Source of the DNA: Falsiroseomonas stagni DSM 19981
GTDB taxonomy: Bacteria; Pseudomonadota; Alphaproteobacteria; Acetobacterales; Acetobacteraceae
Assembly (NCBI RefSeq): GCF_900114315.1
Contig: NZ_FOSQ01000001.1
Location: 1,377,782-1,441,781, forward strand
Reading direction: 5' to 3'
DNA: 64,000 bases
Positions within the stretch are counted from its first letter, which is position 1, and every line of letters starts with the position of its first letter. Under the pieces are notes generated by a model. That model was not told where the DNA came from, made no database searches, and saw only the letters and a program-made list of their open reading frames with translations. The position numbers and the translations under genes were made by a program. Below are positions 16,701-24,878 of the stretch, in pieces.

Positions 16701-17845
16701 TCCGCGGCGAGGCCCCGGGTGAGTTCAGCCTTCACTTCTTCCGTGTGCTTGCCGAGGCGGGCAGGCGGGATGCGCAGCGTGACCTTCGCATCCGACATAT
16801 GGATGGGGGAGCCGACGAGGCGCATGGGCTCGATCTCGCCGGGGCCTTCGAGGATCATCTCATTGATCCGCGCCTGCTCATCCTCCAGCGCCTCCGCCAG
16901 GCTGCGGACCGGGGCGCAGAGCAGGTCCTGCGCTTCAAGCCGGGCGAGCCAATAGGCGGTGGTGTTGGATTTGAAGCGTTCGCGGAAGATCGCTTGCAGC
17001 GCCGGCTTGTTGGCGACCTGGTCCTCGAAACTCGTGAAGCGCGGATCGCGGCCGAGGTGGTCGATCTCCAGCGCGGTGGAGATGTCGCCGAGCGGATCGG
17101 CCTTGAAGGCACCGACCATCACCAGCGCGCCGTCGCTCGTCTCGAAGACGCCGGAGAGCGGCATGGCGCCCCAGTTGATCTCCTTGCCCCGCATCAGATG
17201 CGCCGCGCCTTCCTGCGTCTGCGCCGCCAGCATGGAATCGAGCAGCGAGACGGCGATGCGCTGGCCGCGGCCGGTCTTCTGCCGCTGCAGGATCGCCAGC
17301 AGGATGCCCTGCACCAGGTGCATCCCCGCGGAATAATCCGCGAAGGTGGTGGCGTGGACATAGAGCGGCTGGTCGGTGTTGGAACGCCGGTGCATCACGC
17401 CCGACATGGCCTGCGCCAGCACATCCTGCCCGCCCTTGTGGGCATAGGGGCCCTCCAGCCCGAAGCCGGTGCCGACGGCGTAGATGATGCGCGGATTGAC
17501 CTTCGACAGGTCTTCCCACCCGAAGCCCAGGCGTTCCATCACGCCGGCGCGGAAGTTGTTGACCACGACATCGGCGGTGCGGACCAGGTCGAGCACCACC
17601 TGCCGTTCCTCCGGCTTGCGGAGATCGAGCACCACGCTGCGCTTGTTCCGGTTGAGGGAACAGAAGACCGGGCCGAGCGGGCCGGCGGGGTCGGGGAAGG
17701 AGGTGCGGGAAAGGTCACCCTGCGGGCGTTCGATCTTGATGACGTCCGCACCGAAATCGGCCAGCGTCTGGGTCGCCACCGGCCCCATCATCACCTGGGT
17801 GAAGTCGATGATTCGGATGCCGTCCAGCGGCAGGGGCGTGCTCAT
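16697..17845 (-). CDS. CaiB/BaiF CoA-transferase family protein (C)
   Basis: 382 residues. It shows GIRIIDFTQVMMGPVATQTLADFGADVIKIERP, read here in parts as the family N terminus, then GGQDVLAQAMSGVMHR and a putative catalytic Asp in ATTFADYSAGMHL. The start overlaps the preceding FAD oxidoreductase stop by four bases. It is the third type III CoA-transferase in the window and the only one in the ABC-linked operon. It probably loads CoA onto the acid that the crotonase then hydrates. Confidence 0.9.
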   Translation of the reverse strand: MSTPLPLDGIRIIDFTQVMMGPVATQTLADFGADVIKIERPQGDLSRTSFPDPAGPLGPVFCSLNRNKRSVVLDLRKPEERQVVLDLVRTADVVVNNFRAGVMERLGFGWEDLSKVNPRIIYAVGTGFGLEGPYAHKGGQDVLAQAMSGVMHRRSNTDQPLYVHATTFADYSAGMHLVQGILLAILQRQKTGRGQRIAVSLLDSMLAAQTQEGAAHLMRGKEINWGAMPLSGVFETSDGALVMVGAFKADPLGDISTALEIDHLGRDPRFTSFEDQVANKPALQAIFRERFKSNTTAYWLARLEAQDLLCAPVRSLAEALEDEQARINEMILEGPGEIEPMRLVGSPIHMSDAKVTLRIPPARLGKHTEEVKAELTRGLAAE

Positions 17846-19191
17846 GCCGCCGTCTCCAGGATCTTAGCATTGGCGGAGGGTCGGTCGCCGGGATCGCCGC
17901 CCTGGGCGCGGACCGCCGCGCAGATGGCGGCCGGGGAGACGGCGCGCGGCGCGATGCCGCCCTGCACCGCCAGCGCCGCGGCAACGCCGGCGGATTGCCC
18001 CATCGCCATGCAGGGTGGAATCTCCCGCGACTGCTTCTGCGCGGATTCAGTGGCGGAGTAGTGCCGGCCCGCGACGATGGCGCCATCCAGACCCTTCGGC
18101 AGCATGGCACGATAGGGGGTGTAGTAGTCCCGCCCGCGCGCGACGGTGTCGGGGAAGTGGACGCGGTCCTGCACATCCTCCTTCGTCACGACATAGTCGC
18201 CGCGCAGCAGCCGCGTCTGCCGGATGCCGAGCTGCGGCGCCACATCGATGACGAAGCAGTTCTGGAAGCCGGGCATGTGGTCCCGCGCATACTGGACGAG
18301 CGCGTAGATGCGCTTCCGCCCCTCGAAATCCGCCTTGGACATGTCCTCGACGGAAAGCCCGTCATAGCCGACGAGGTGCGGGCAGTTGCACCAGACCACG
18401 CCGGGAAGCGGCGTCTTTAGCCACCAATAGTCCCAGGACCCGCCCATGATCTTCTTGGCCTGCTTGTCGAGGGCGGCGTGGCGTTCCGGTTCCTCGAACT
18501 GCACGCGTTCGGCTTCATCCGTGTCGACGCCGCCGAGGCGGAAGACGGTGGTCACCATGTAGGCGCCATGGGTGAAGTCCCCGCCCGCGGCCGCGACGAC
18601 GTCGAGGTCCCCGGTCGCGTCGATGACGACATCGCCCATGATGGCCTGGCGGCCCGCCTTGGTCTCGCACACCACGCCCTTGATGGCGCCGTCCTGCACG
18701 ATGGCGGAGGAGAACCAGGAATGCGTGCGCGTCTGCACGCCGGCCTCGGCCACCATCTCATTGGCGATGCGCTTCCAGCCATCGGGGTCGAAGGTCGCGG
18801 CCATGACGATGGGGTGCGGGCGGACATGGGACCGGAAGTCGAAGACGCCCCAGCGCGACCACTTCCGGTACATCGCCCAATCCGTCACCCGCTCCGCTTC
18901 CGGCGGATAGACGCAGGCGCCGACGCGCGCCATGCGGTCGATCATCTCCATGCAGATGCCGGTGGTGGTGACTTCCTGGCCGTTATGCATGTCGTCCAGC
19001 ACCAGGACCATGCCGCCGGATGCGAGGCCGCCGAGATAGGGATAGCGTTCCAGCAGGGTGACGGAACAGCCCATCCGCCGCGCCGCGACGGCGGCCGAAA
19101 ATCCTGCGGGACCGCCGCCCACGACGACGACATCCGACCGCGCGACGATGGTCGCCTCCCGCGGCGTCTCCTGCACGCGCTGCGTGTCCAT
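17842..19191 (-). CDS. FAD-dependent oxidoreductase (FAD_oxidored/PF12831-like)
   Basis: 449 residues from ATG 19191 with AGAGGAA upstream; the same frame stays open further upstream through the permease gene but lacks a ribosome site there. The N-terminal FAD Rossmann motif is DVVVVGGGPAGFSAAVAARR (residues about 20-39). GDVVIDATGDLDVVAAAG is the typical mid-protein dinucleotide segment, and SAGVAAALAVQGG lies near the C terminus. The family includes flavoproteins that oxidise small organic molecules. It sits between the ABC permease and CaiB, so it probably oxidises the imported compound before CoA activation. The substrate is unknown. Confidence 0.85.
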   Translation of the reverse strand: MDTQRVQETPREATIVARSDVVVVGGGPAGFSAAVAARRMGCSVTLLERYPYLGGLASGGMVLVLDDMHNGQEVTTTGICMEMIDRMARVGACVYPPEAERVTDWAMYRKWSRWGVFDFRSHVRPHPIVMAATFDPDGWKRIANEMVAEAGVQTRTHSWFSSAIVQDGAIKGVVCETKAGRQAIMGDVVIDATGDLDVVAAAGGDFTHGAYMVTTVFRLGGVDTDEAERVQFEEPERHAALDKQAKKIMGGSWDYWWLKTPLPGVVWCNCPHLVGYDGLSVEDMSKADFEGRKRIYALVQYARDHMPGFQNCFVIDVAPQLGIRQTRLLRGDYVVTKEDVQDRVHFPDTVARGRDYYTPYRAMLPKGLDGAIVAGRHYSATESAQKQSREIPPCMAMGQSAGVAAALAVQGGIAPRAVSPAAICAAVRAQGGDPGDRPSANAKILETAA

Positions 19192-19202
19192 GACTGGTTC
19201 CT

Positions 19203-20039
19203 CTAGACGGGGTTGGCCGGCTGCCAGCGCACCACCAGGCGTTCCACGGCGATGATCACGCCGAAGAAGGCGACGGAGAAGGCGGAGCCGACGATGACGG
19301 TGGCGTAGAGCATCGCGCTGTCGAAATTGTACATGGACTGGATGATCAGCGCGCCGATGCCGGTGGTGGAGCCGATCCATTCGCCGACGATGGCACCGAT
19401 GACGGCGGTGGAGGCCGCGATCTTCAGCGCGGAGAACAGATAGGGCAGCGAATTGCGCAGCCGCAGCTTGAAGAAGATTTCGCGCTCGCTGGCCGAGAGC
19501 ACGCGCATCAGCTCCATCGCCTGCGGATTCACCGATTCCAACCCGCGTACCATGTTCACCAGGGTCGGGAAGAAGCAGATCAGCGCGGCGATCGCGATCT
19601 TGGGCTCCATCCCGTTGCCCAGCAGCAGCACCAGGATCGGCGCCTTGGCGACCACGGGGATGGTGTTGATGAGGACGACGACGGGGAAGAAGGCTTCCTC
19701 CACGGTCTTCCGGTGCACGAAGACGGTGGCGATGATGATGGCGACGATGTTGCCGAGCGCGAAGCCGACCAGCGCCTCGATCGCTGTCGGCACCAGATTC
19801 GCCATCAGGATCGGCCATTTCGCGACCAGCGTCGTGGCGACGGCCACCGGCGATGGCGCGACGAAGGGCGGGACTTCGAGGATATAGACCAGGCACCACC
19901 ACAGCAGCAGCATCGACAGGATGCCCGCCACCGGCAGCAGGCGCCGCCGCCACGCCAGGCGTCGGCGCGCGCGTTCATGTGCGGCCTCGGCCTCCTTCAG
20001 CCCGGGATCATCCATCAGGGTGTCGGCGGTGATGCTCAA
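19203..20039 (-). CDS. ABC transporter permease, TauC/SsuC type (system 1)
   Basis: 278 residues with about six membrane segments. It contains the binding-protein-dependent transport loop around ASEREIFFKLRLRNSLPYLF, where the cytoplasmic coupling helix contacts the ATPase. The N-terminal 30 residues are charged and cytoplasmic (ERARRRLAWRRR). The start overlaps the ATPase stop by four bases. It is the membrane channel of an NMT1/TauA-type importer made with the products of 20036-20806 and 20811-21821. Confidence 0.92.
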   Translation of the reverse strand: MSITADTLMDDPGLKEAEAAHERARRRLAWRRRLLPVAGILSMLLLWWCLVYILEVPPFVAPSPVAVATTLVAKWPILMANLVPTAIEALVGFALGNIVAIIIATVFVHRKTVEEAFFPVVVLINTIPVVAKAPILVLLLGNGMEPKIAIAALICFFPTLVNMVRGLESVNPQAMELMRVLSASEREIFFKLRLRNSLPYLFSALKIAASTAVIGAIVGEWIGSTTGIGALIIQSMYNFDSAMLYATVIVGSAFSVAFFGVIIAVERLVVRWQPANPV

Positions 20040-20806
20040 TGCCCCCTCCCCAGTGAGTCCCGAAGGCCGGAGACGATGGTGGTGAAGGCGGGTGTTTCCC
20101 GTATCGACAGGTCACGGTCCCGCGGCAGGTCCACCGTGACCAGCGCGGCGTTGCGGCCGGGATTGGCGGCCAGCACCAGCACCTGCTCGCCGAGAAAGAC
20201 GGCCTCATAGACCGAATGGGTGACGAAGAGGATCGTCGTCCCCGTCTCCTGCCACACGCGGCGCAGTTCCTCGTTCAACCGGTCGCGGGTGATTTCGTCC
20301 AGCGCCCCGAAGGGCTCATCCATCAGCAGCAGCCGCGGCCCGCCCAGCAGCGCGCGTGCGATGGAGACGCGCTGGCGCATGCCGCCGGAGAGTTCATGAG
20401 GGAAGCTGTTCTCCCACCCCTCCAGCCCGACCAGCTTCAGCAGTTCCCGCGGTGTCGGCGCGCCCTTCGGCAGTTCGCGCCGCCCGCCGACTTCGAGCGG
20501 CAGCTCCACATTCTGCAGCGCCGTCCGCCAGGGTAGCAGCGCCGCATCCTGGAAGACGAAGCCCAGCGTCCGCGCCGCCCGCGCCGCCGCCGGTGCCATG
20601 CCGAAGACGGAGACATCGCCCGCGCTCGGCTTCACGAGGTCCGCCACCACGCGCAGCAGCGTGGACTTCCCGCAGCCTGAGGGGCCAAGCAGCGAGAGGA
20701 AGCCGCCGGCCTCCACCGCCATGCTGACATCGCGCAGGGCCGTCACAGTGCGGCGGTCCGTGACGAACCGCACCGTGACGCCCCGGCATTCGACGGCCGC
20801 GGACAC
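20036..20806 (-). CDS. ABC transporter ATP-binding protein, TauB/SsuB type (system 1)
   Basis: 256 residues with Walker A GPSGCGKST, the ABC signature LSGGMRQRVSIARAL, Walker B LLLMDEPFGALDE and the switch His in VTHSV. The QDAALLPWRT Q-loop is typical of nitrate/taurine/sulfonate-type importers. It powers uptake of the ligand bound by the protein encoded 4 bp upstream. Confidence 0.95.
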   Translation of the reverse strand: MSAAVECRGVTVRFVTDRRTVTALRDVSMAVEAGGFLSLLGPSGCGKSTLLRVVADLVKPSAGDVSVFGMAPAAARAARTLGFVFQDAALLPWRTALQNVELPLEVGGRRELPKGAPTPRELLKLVGLEGWENSFPHELSGGMRQRVSIARALLGGPRLLLMDEPFGALDEITRDRLNEELRRVWQETGTTILFVTHSVYEAVFLGEQVLVLAANPGRNAALVTVDLPRDRDLSIRETPAFTTIVSGLRDSLGRGH

Positions 20807-20810
20807 TCGC

Positions 20811-21821
20811 TCAGCCGATCAGCGGGCGGTTGCCGTTCGTCATGCGGAGGATGTCGAGCGTCATCACCTCCTCCAGCCGCGGCGTGCGGCGGGAGAACTG
20901 GCCGAGCTGCGCGTAGAGGTCGATCTGCTCCCGCCACACATCCGGGTCCATGGTGCCCCAGCCCTCCGTGGCGGTCTTCGGGCCGAAGGCGTAGGCCAGC
21001 ATCACCTCCAGCGCCTCCCGCTCATCGGCGCGATTGAGGTTCGGGAATTCCTTCAGCAGCAGGTCAACGGCGGCGGCGCGATTGGCATGGGCATAGGCCC
21101 AGCCGCGGCCGGAGGCACGGAGGAAGCGCGCGAGTACATCGGCGCGGCGTTCCAGCGTCTGCGCCGTGGCGTAGTAGGGCAGGGCGTAGAGCCGCACGCC
21201 CGTGTCCCACAGCCGCATCACCACGGGGTCCTGCACCACGCGCAGCGCCGTGGTGTTGGTCAGCCAGCCCGTGATGACATCCACCTGGCCCGTCATCAGC
21301 GGCGCCATGTCGGCGCCGATCGGGATGATGGTGACGTCACGCTCCGCGATGTTGTTCTTGGCCAGCAGCGCCCGCAGCAGGATGACGGCGGTGGATTGCG
21401 TGCCGATCTTCTTGCCGATCAGGTCGCGCGGCTGGCGCACCGGGTTGCGGGCGCGGGAGATGTAGCTGAAGGGATGCACCTGCGCGCCGGCCGCGAAGCA
21501 GCGCACCGGAATGTCCTGCGACGCCGCGAGCATGAGCGAGGGGGAGGAGGAGACCTGCCCGACCTCGAACCGCCCGGCCGCGACGACGGCCACGCCATCG
21601 ATGTTCGGCCCGCCGGGCTGGATGCGCAGATCCAGGCCCTCGGCCTCGTAGTAACCGAGCTGCTTGGCGCAGACCTCGCCGATCTGGTTGCCTCCGGTGA
21701 TCCAGCCGAGTTGGAGATTGATCACCGTGCGGCCCTGGGCTTCCGCCACATCCACCATCATCCCGGTGCCCGCCGCGGCGGCGGCCGAGGCCTTGAGCAA
21801 CGTCCTGCGATCCAACGCCAT
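20811..21821 (-). CDS. ABC transporter substrate-binding protein, NMT1/TauA type (system 1)
   Basis: 336 residues from ATG 21821 with GGAGA upstream. It has a twin-arginine-like signal (DRRTLLKASAAAAAG). The mature part carries the NMT1/SsuA pattern: LQLGWITGGNQIG, then GYYEAEGLDLRIQPGG and VRQPRDLIGKKIGTQST. Relatives bind sulfonates, nitrate, thiamine precursors and pyrimidine-type molecules. It is the first gene of the seven-gene operon that runs down to the LysR gene. A sigma-54 promoter sequence lies 64 bp upstream, so expression is expected under nitrogen limitation. The ligand is unknown; a nitrogen heterocycle is suggested by context. Confidence 0.88.
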   Translation of the reverse strand: MALDRRTLLKASAAAAAGTGMMVDVAEAQGRTVINLQLGWITGGNQIGEVCAKQLGYYEAEGLDLRIQPGGPNIDGVAVVAAGRFEVGQVSSSPSLMLAASQDIPVRCFAAGAQVHPFSYISRARNPVRQPRDLIGKKIGTQSTAVILLRALLAKNNIAERDVTIIPIGADMAPLMTGQVDVITGWLTNTTALRVVQDPVVMRLWDTGVRLYALPYYATAQTLERRADVLARFLRASGRGWAYAHANRAAAVDLLLKEFPNLNRADEREALEVMLAYAFGPKTATEGWGTMDPDVWREQIDLYAQLGQFSRRTPRLEEVMTLDILRMTNGNRPLIG

Positions 21822-21884
21822 GCCCAATCTCCATCGCACGTTGCGCGCTTGGCCCCCTCGGCTGCGCGGCGCGTCGGGATGGCA

Positions 21885-21900
21885 TGCAAGCATGGTGCCG
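21885..21900 (-). promoter_or_regulatory. Sigma-54 promoter CGGCACCATGCTTGCA
   Basis: Read on the minus strand, this has GGCAC at -24 and TTGCA at -12 with the exact sigma-54 spacing (consensus TGGCAC-N5-TTGCA); only the first base differs in the core. The -12 element is about 64 bp from the start of the substrate-binding protein gene (21821). It suggests control by an NtrC-type activator. Confidence 0.65.
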
Positions 21901-21998
21901 CCTGTGCGAAAAGAAGGAATTTCGCGGCCGAGCTGTGCGGAAAAATCGAACGGGTCGCCAGGCTTGACCCGCCAGCCCGCGGCATGCGCGCATGGGCC

Positions 21999-23282
21999 AT
22001 GGCCCTGATCCTGACCCATGCCGCGATCCTCACCATGGATGCGGCGCATCGCACCCTGCTCGGCCAGGACATCCGGGTCGAGGCGGGCTGCATCACCGCG
22101 GTCGGCCCGGGATTGCCGCTGGCGCCCGGTGATTCGGTGATCGATTGCCGCCATGCGCTGGTGACGCCCGGGCTGGTGAATGTGCACACCCATGCCGCGA
22201 CGGCGCTGTTCCGTGGCCTGGCGGAGGATCTGCCGCGCGACTTCTGGGCCGGCGCCTACCGCGTGCCGGGGCAGGAGCGGTTCACGGCGGCGGATTACGC
22301 GCTGTCGTTGCGCGCCGCCTGCGCGGAATTCCTGCTGAACGGCGTCACCTGCATTGCCGATCGCCTGGCCGGGATGGATCGCCTGGCGCCGGTGATCGAG
22401 GCCTCCGGCCTGCGCGCCGTGGTCGGCAGCACGCTGACCGATGAGCGCGCGGCGGAGGCCTGGGCCGAGACGGACCGGCTGATCGATCGCTTCGGGGCCG
22501 ATCCCGCGCGCTCCCGCATCACCACCGCCATCGCGCCGCATGCGCTGGATTCCTGTTCGGATGCGCTGCTGGCCGATGTGTCGCGGCGCGCCGAACGGGA
22601 GGAGGCACGCGTGGTGCTGCATGTCGCGCAATCCGCGCCGGAGGTCGCCGCCGTGCGGGCGCGCGGCCATGCGGGCGCGCTGGACTGCCTGCGGCGGGCG
22701 GGACTAGCCACGCCGCGCACCGTGGCGGCCCATGCGATCTACCTCGACGAATCGGAGATCGAGGGCTGGTGCGCGGACGGGATCGCCATCGCCCATTGCC
22801 CCGCCAGCAACCTGAAGATCGAGGCGCGGACCATCCCGCTCCATCGCTATGTTGGCCGCGTGCCGGTCGGGCTCGGCACGGATTGGACGGCCAGCGACAA
22901 CGCGATGGACATGATCTGGGAAGCGCGCCTGGCCGCGCTGGTCGGCAAGCAATCCGCCGGCGATCCCACCGCGCTGCCGGTCGCCACCATGCTACGGATG
23001 ATGACGGTGGAGGGCGCGCGCGTACTCGGCATCGACCACGTCACCGGCAGCGTGGAGGTCGGCAAGCGCGCGGACCTCGTCGTCTGGAACCTTGACCGTC
23101 TGGAAATGGCACCGGCGCATGACCTCGGCGCCAACCTCCTCTATTCCGCCTCGCCACGCAGCGTGCGCGACGTGATGGTGGATGGCGCCGTGCTGGTGCG
23201 CGACGGGCGCCTGGTGGAGGAGGAGGAGGCGGCGCTGGTGGCGGCGATGCGCCGCGCGGGCTGGGGCGGCCTGCCCGCCTGA
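21999..23282 (+). CDS. ATZ/TRZ-family amidohydrolase (cyclic-ring deaminase/chlorohydrolase type)
   Basis: 427 residues from ATG 21999; ATG 21984 in the same frame is possible and neither has a clear ribosome site. It has the metal motif HTH (63/65), a third His near 208, a fourth His at 245 in VAAHAIYL and Asp295 in GLGTDWTASDN, all usual for TrzA/AtzB/SAH-deaminase relatives. The family removes amino or chloro groups from s-triazines, adenine-type rings and similar. The motif HxAE is HVAQ here, so the usual catalytic Glu is Gln211. The gene stands alone and is divergent from ABC system 1. A role in deaminating a ring nitrogen compound is likely. Confidence 0.85.
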   Translation: MALILTHAAILTMDAAHRTLLGQDIRVEAGCITAVGPGLPLAPGDSVIDCRHALVTPGLVNVHTHAATALFRGLAEDLPRDFWAGAYRVPGQERFTAADYALSLRAACAEFLLNGVTCIADRLAGMDRLAPVIEASGLRAVVGSTLTDERAAEAWAETDRLIDRFGADPARSRITTAIAPHALDSCSDALLADVSRRAEREEARVVLHVAQSAPEVAAVRARGHAGALDCLRRAGLATPRTVAAHAIYLDESEIEGWCADGIAIAHCPASNLKIEARTIPLHRYVGRVPVGLGTDWTASDNAMDMIWEARLAALVGKQSAGDPTALPVATMLRMMTVEGARVLGIDHVTGSVEVGKRADLVVWNLDRLEMAPAHDLGANLLYSASPRSVRDVMVDGAVLVRDGRLVEEEEAALVAAMRRAGWGGLPA

Positions 23283-23298
23283 TGGGCGTGCCTGCCTG

Positions 23299-23317
23299 CG
23301 CCGCGCGCAATGCGGCG
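23299..23317 (+). terminator. Hairpin after the ATZ/TRZ amidohydrolase gene
   Basis: CGCCGC and GCGGCG form a perfect 6-bp stem around a 7-base loop, 17 bp after the stop codon. There is no T-run, so it is a possible terminator only. Confidence 0.35.
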
Positions 23318-23349
23318 TCTCCTGCACGGCCCTGACGGCGCGCCCACGC

Positions 23350-23365
23350 TGGCACGCGGGTTGCT
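23350..23365 (+). promoter_or_regulatory. Sigma-54 promoter TGGCACGCGGGTTGCT
   Basis: A textbook -24/-12 element: TGGCACG, then a 4-base gap, then TTGCT, with correct spacing. It lies 31 bp before the VOC gene that opens the VOC-ABC operon. This is the strongest of the sigma-54 sites in the window. Confidence 0.75.
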
Positions 23366-23395
23366 GCATTCCTCGGGGATGAGGATGGATGCAGC

Positions 23396-23902
23396 ATGAA
23401 GCCTGAAGGCGCCGCGATCACCGCCGGCCTGTTCCATGTCGCCGTCAAGACGAATGACCTGGCGCAGACCGTCGCCTTCTACACCCGCATCATCGGGCTG
23501 TCGGAGGTCAAGCGGCCTGATTTCGGTTATCCCGGCGCCTGGCTCGGCGTTCCGCTGCCGGGCGGCGCCGCGATCCTGCATGTCTATGCCGGTGGTCCCG
23601 CGCTGGGCGCGGAAGGTCGCGCGCCGACGGGCACGGGCGCCATCGACCACGTCTCCCTGACCTGCCACGGCTATCACGCCTTCATCGCGCGCTTCCGCGC
23701 CGCGGGTCTCGACTGGCGGGAGTTCCTGGTGCCGGGCACGAGCCTCTGGCAGCTCTTCGTCCATGATCCCTCCGGCGTGCAGCTCGAACTCACCTTCGAT
23801 GGCCTGGCGGAGACGGGGGCGATGCCGGACATGTCCGACCATCGCCGCTACGTCGCCGGGCAGAATTTCCACGACCCCGCCTCCTATCCGAAGCTTGTCT
23901 GA
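23396..23902 (+). CDS. VOC (glyoxalase/dioxygenase-fold) family protein
   Basis: 168 residues with two beta-alpha-beta-beta-beta modules. Candidate metal ligands are His in LFHVAVK (about 14), His in AIDHVSL and Glu in VQLELTF, the usual His/His/Glu set. The VOC fold includes glyoxalases, extradiol dioxygenases and lyases. It is the first gene after a strong sigma-54 promoter and 10 bp ahead of an NMT1-type ABC importer. It therefore probably acts on, or protects against, a product of the imported compound. The reaction is unknown. Confidence 0.8.
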   Translation: MKPEGAAITAGLFHVAVKTNDLAQTVAFYTRIIGLSEVKRPDFGYPGAWLGVPLPGGAAILHVYAGGPALGAEGRAPTGTGAIDHVSLTCHGYHAFIARFRAAGLDWREFLVPGTSLWQLFVHDPSGVQLELTFDGLAETGAMPDMSDHRRYVAGQNFHDPASYPKLV

Positions 23903-23912
23903 GGAAGCCGCC

Positions 23913-24878
23913 ATGATCAGCCGTCGCCCGTTGCTTCTCGCCGCACTCGCGGTGCCGTCCGTGGCGCGCGCGCAGGCGCCCGATCGCGTCCGGGTCGCGG
24001 TCTTCAACGTCTCCTCCGCCCTGCCCTATTATGTCGCGGTGGAGCGCGGCTTCTTCGCCGCGCAGGGGATCGAGGCCAGCGCCGTGCCGCTGCAGGCCGC
24101 GCCGCTGATCGTGCAGTCCATGGTGGCGGGCGATGTGGAGGCCGCATCCAACCTGGTGACGCTGGAGGGCGCCAACATCAATGCGCGGCGCGCCAACACC
24201 GCGGTCTACATCGCGCTGAACGGCCAGAACGCGCAGTACCAGATGGAGCAGTTCGTGGTGCGCGCCGGCAGCACCGCGCAATCCATCCGGGACCTCAAGG
24301 GCGCGCGCATCCTCTCCGCCCCTGGCCCGGCCAACATCTCCGCCGCCCGTGCGGTGCTGGCGGCGAACGGGTTGCAGGAGGGGTGGGACTACACGATCCA
24401 GGAACAGCAGATGGGCGTGCATGTCGGTGCCCTGGCCGCCGGTACCTTCGATGCCGCCTATACGCTGGAACCCGTCGCCACCATCGCGGAACGCGCCGGC
24501 GCCGCGCGGCGGCTGGAGACGGGCGTGATCGCGACGCATCTGCTGGGCCGCCGCGATGCGCAGGCCTGGGCGGCGGGTGCGGCGCTGACGGGCAGGTTCC
24601 TCAGTGAAAGGCCCGCGGTGGCGCAGCGTTTTGCGCAAGCCTGGGCGCAGGCCTGCGCGCTGGTGATGTCGGACCCCGCCAGCGTGCGGCCGCTGCTGGT
24701 GCAGCATATGCAGACCTCCGCCGAACTGGCGCCGACCATCCCGCTGGTGAACTTCCGCATGGTGAAGGACATGACGGCGGAGGAGATCGCGGATTTCCAG
24801 AAATTCGTGGACCTGGCGGTGGCGCAGGGCGTGGTGCGCGACCGGATCGAGGTGCGGTCCTTCCTGCGCGCGCTGTGA
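23913..24878 (+). CDS. ABC transporter substrate-binding protein, NMT1/TauA type (system 2)
   Basis: 321 residues from ATG 23913 with GAGGAA upstream. It has a signal peptide (ISRRPLLLAALAVPSVARA) with cleavage likely after ARAQ. The mature part has LPYYVAVERGFFAAQGIEA and IRDLKGARILSAPGPANIS, typical of the NMT1/SsuA family. The sequence is distinct from systems 1 and 3, so it probably binds a different ligand. It lies in a sigma-54-driven operon with VOC, ATPase and permease genes. The ligand is not known. Confidence 0.88.
   Translation: MISRRPLLLAALAVPSVARAQAPDRVRVAVFNVSSALPYYVAVERGFFAAQGIEASAVPLQAAPLIVQSMVAGDVEAASNLVTLEGANINARRANTAVYIALNGQNAQYQMEQFVVRAGSTAQSIRDLKGARILSAPGPANISAARAVLAANGLQEGWDYTIQEQQMGVHVGALAAGTFDAAYTLEPVATIAERAGAARRLETGVIATHLLGRRDAQAWAAGAALTGRFLSERPAVAQRFAQAWAQACALVMSDPASVRPLLVQHMQTSAELAPTIPLVNFRMVKDMTAEEIADFQKFVDLAVAQGVVRDRIEVRSFLRAL

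Noticed and set aside
21890..21908. Plus-strand sigma-54-like element for the ATZ/TRZ amidohydrolase gene
   Set aside because: TGGTGC followed by GTGC has mismatches in both boxes and overlaps the much better minus-strand site.
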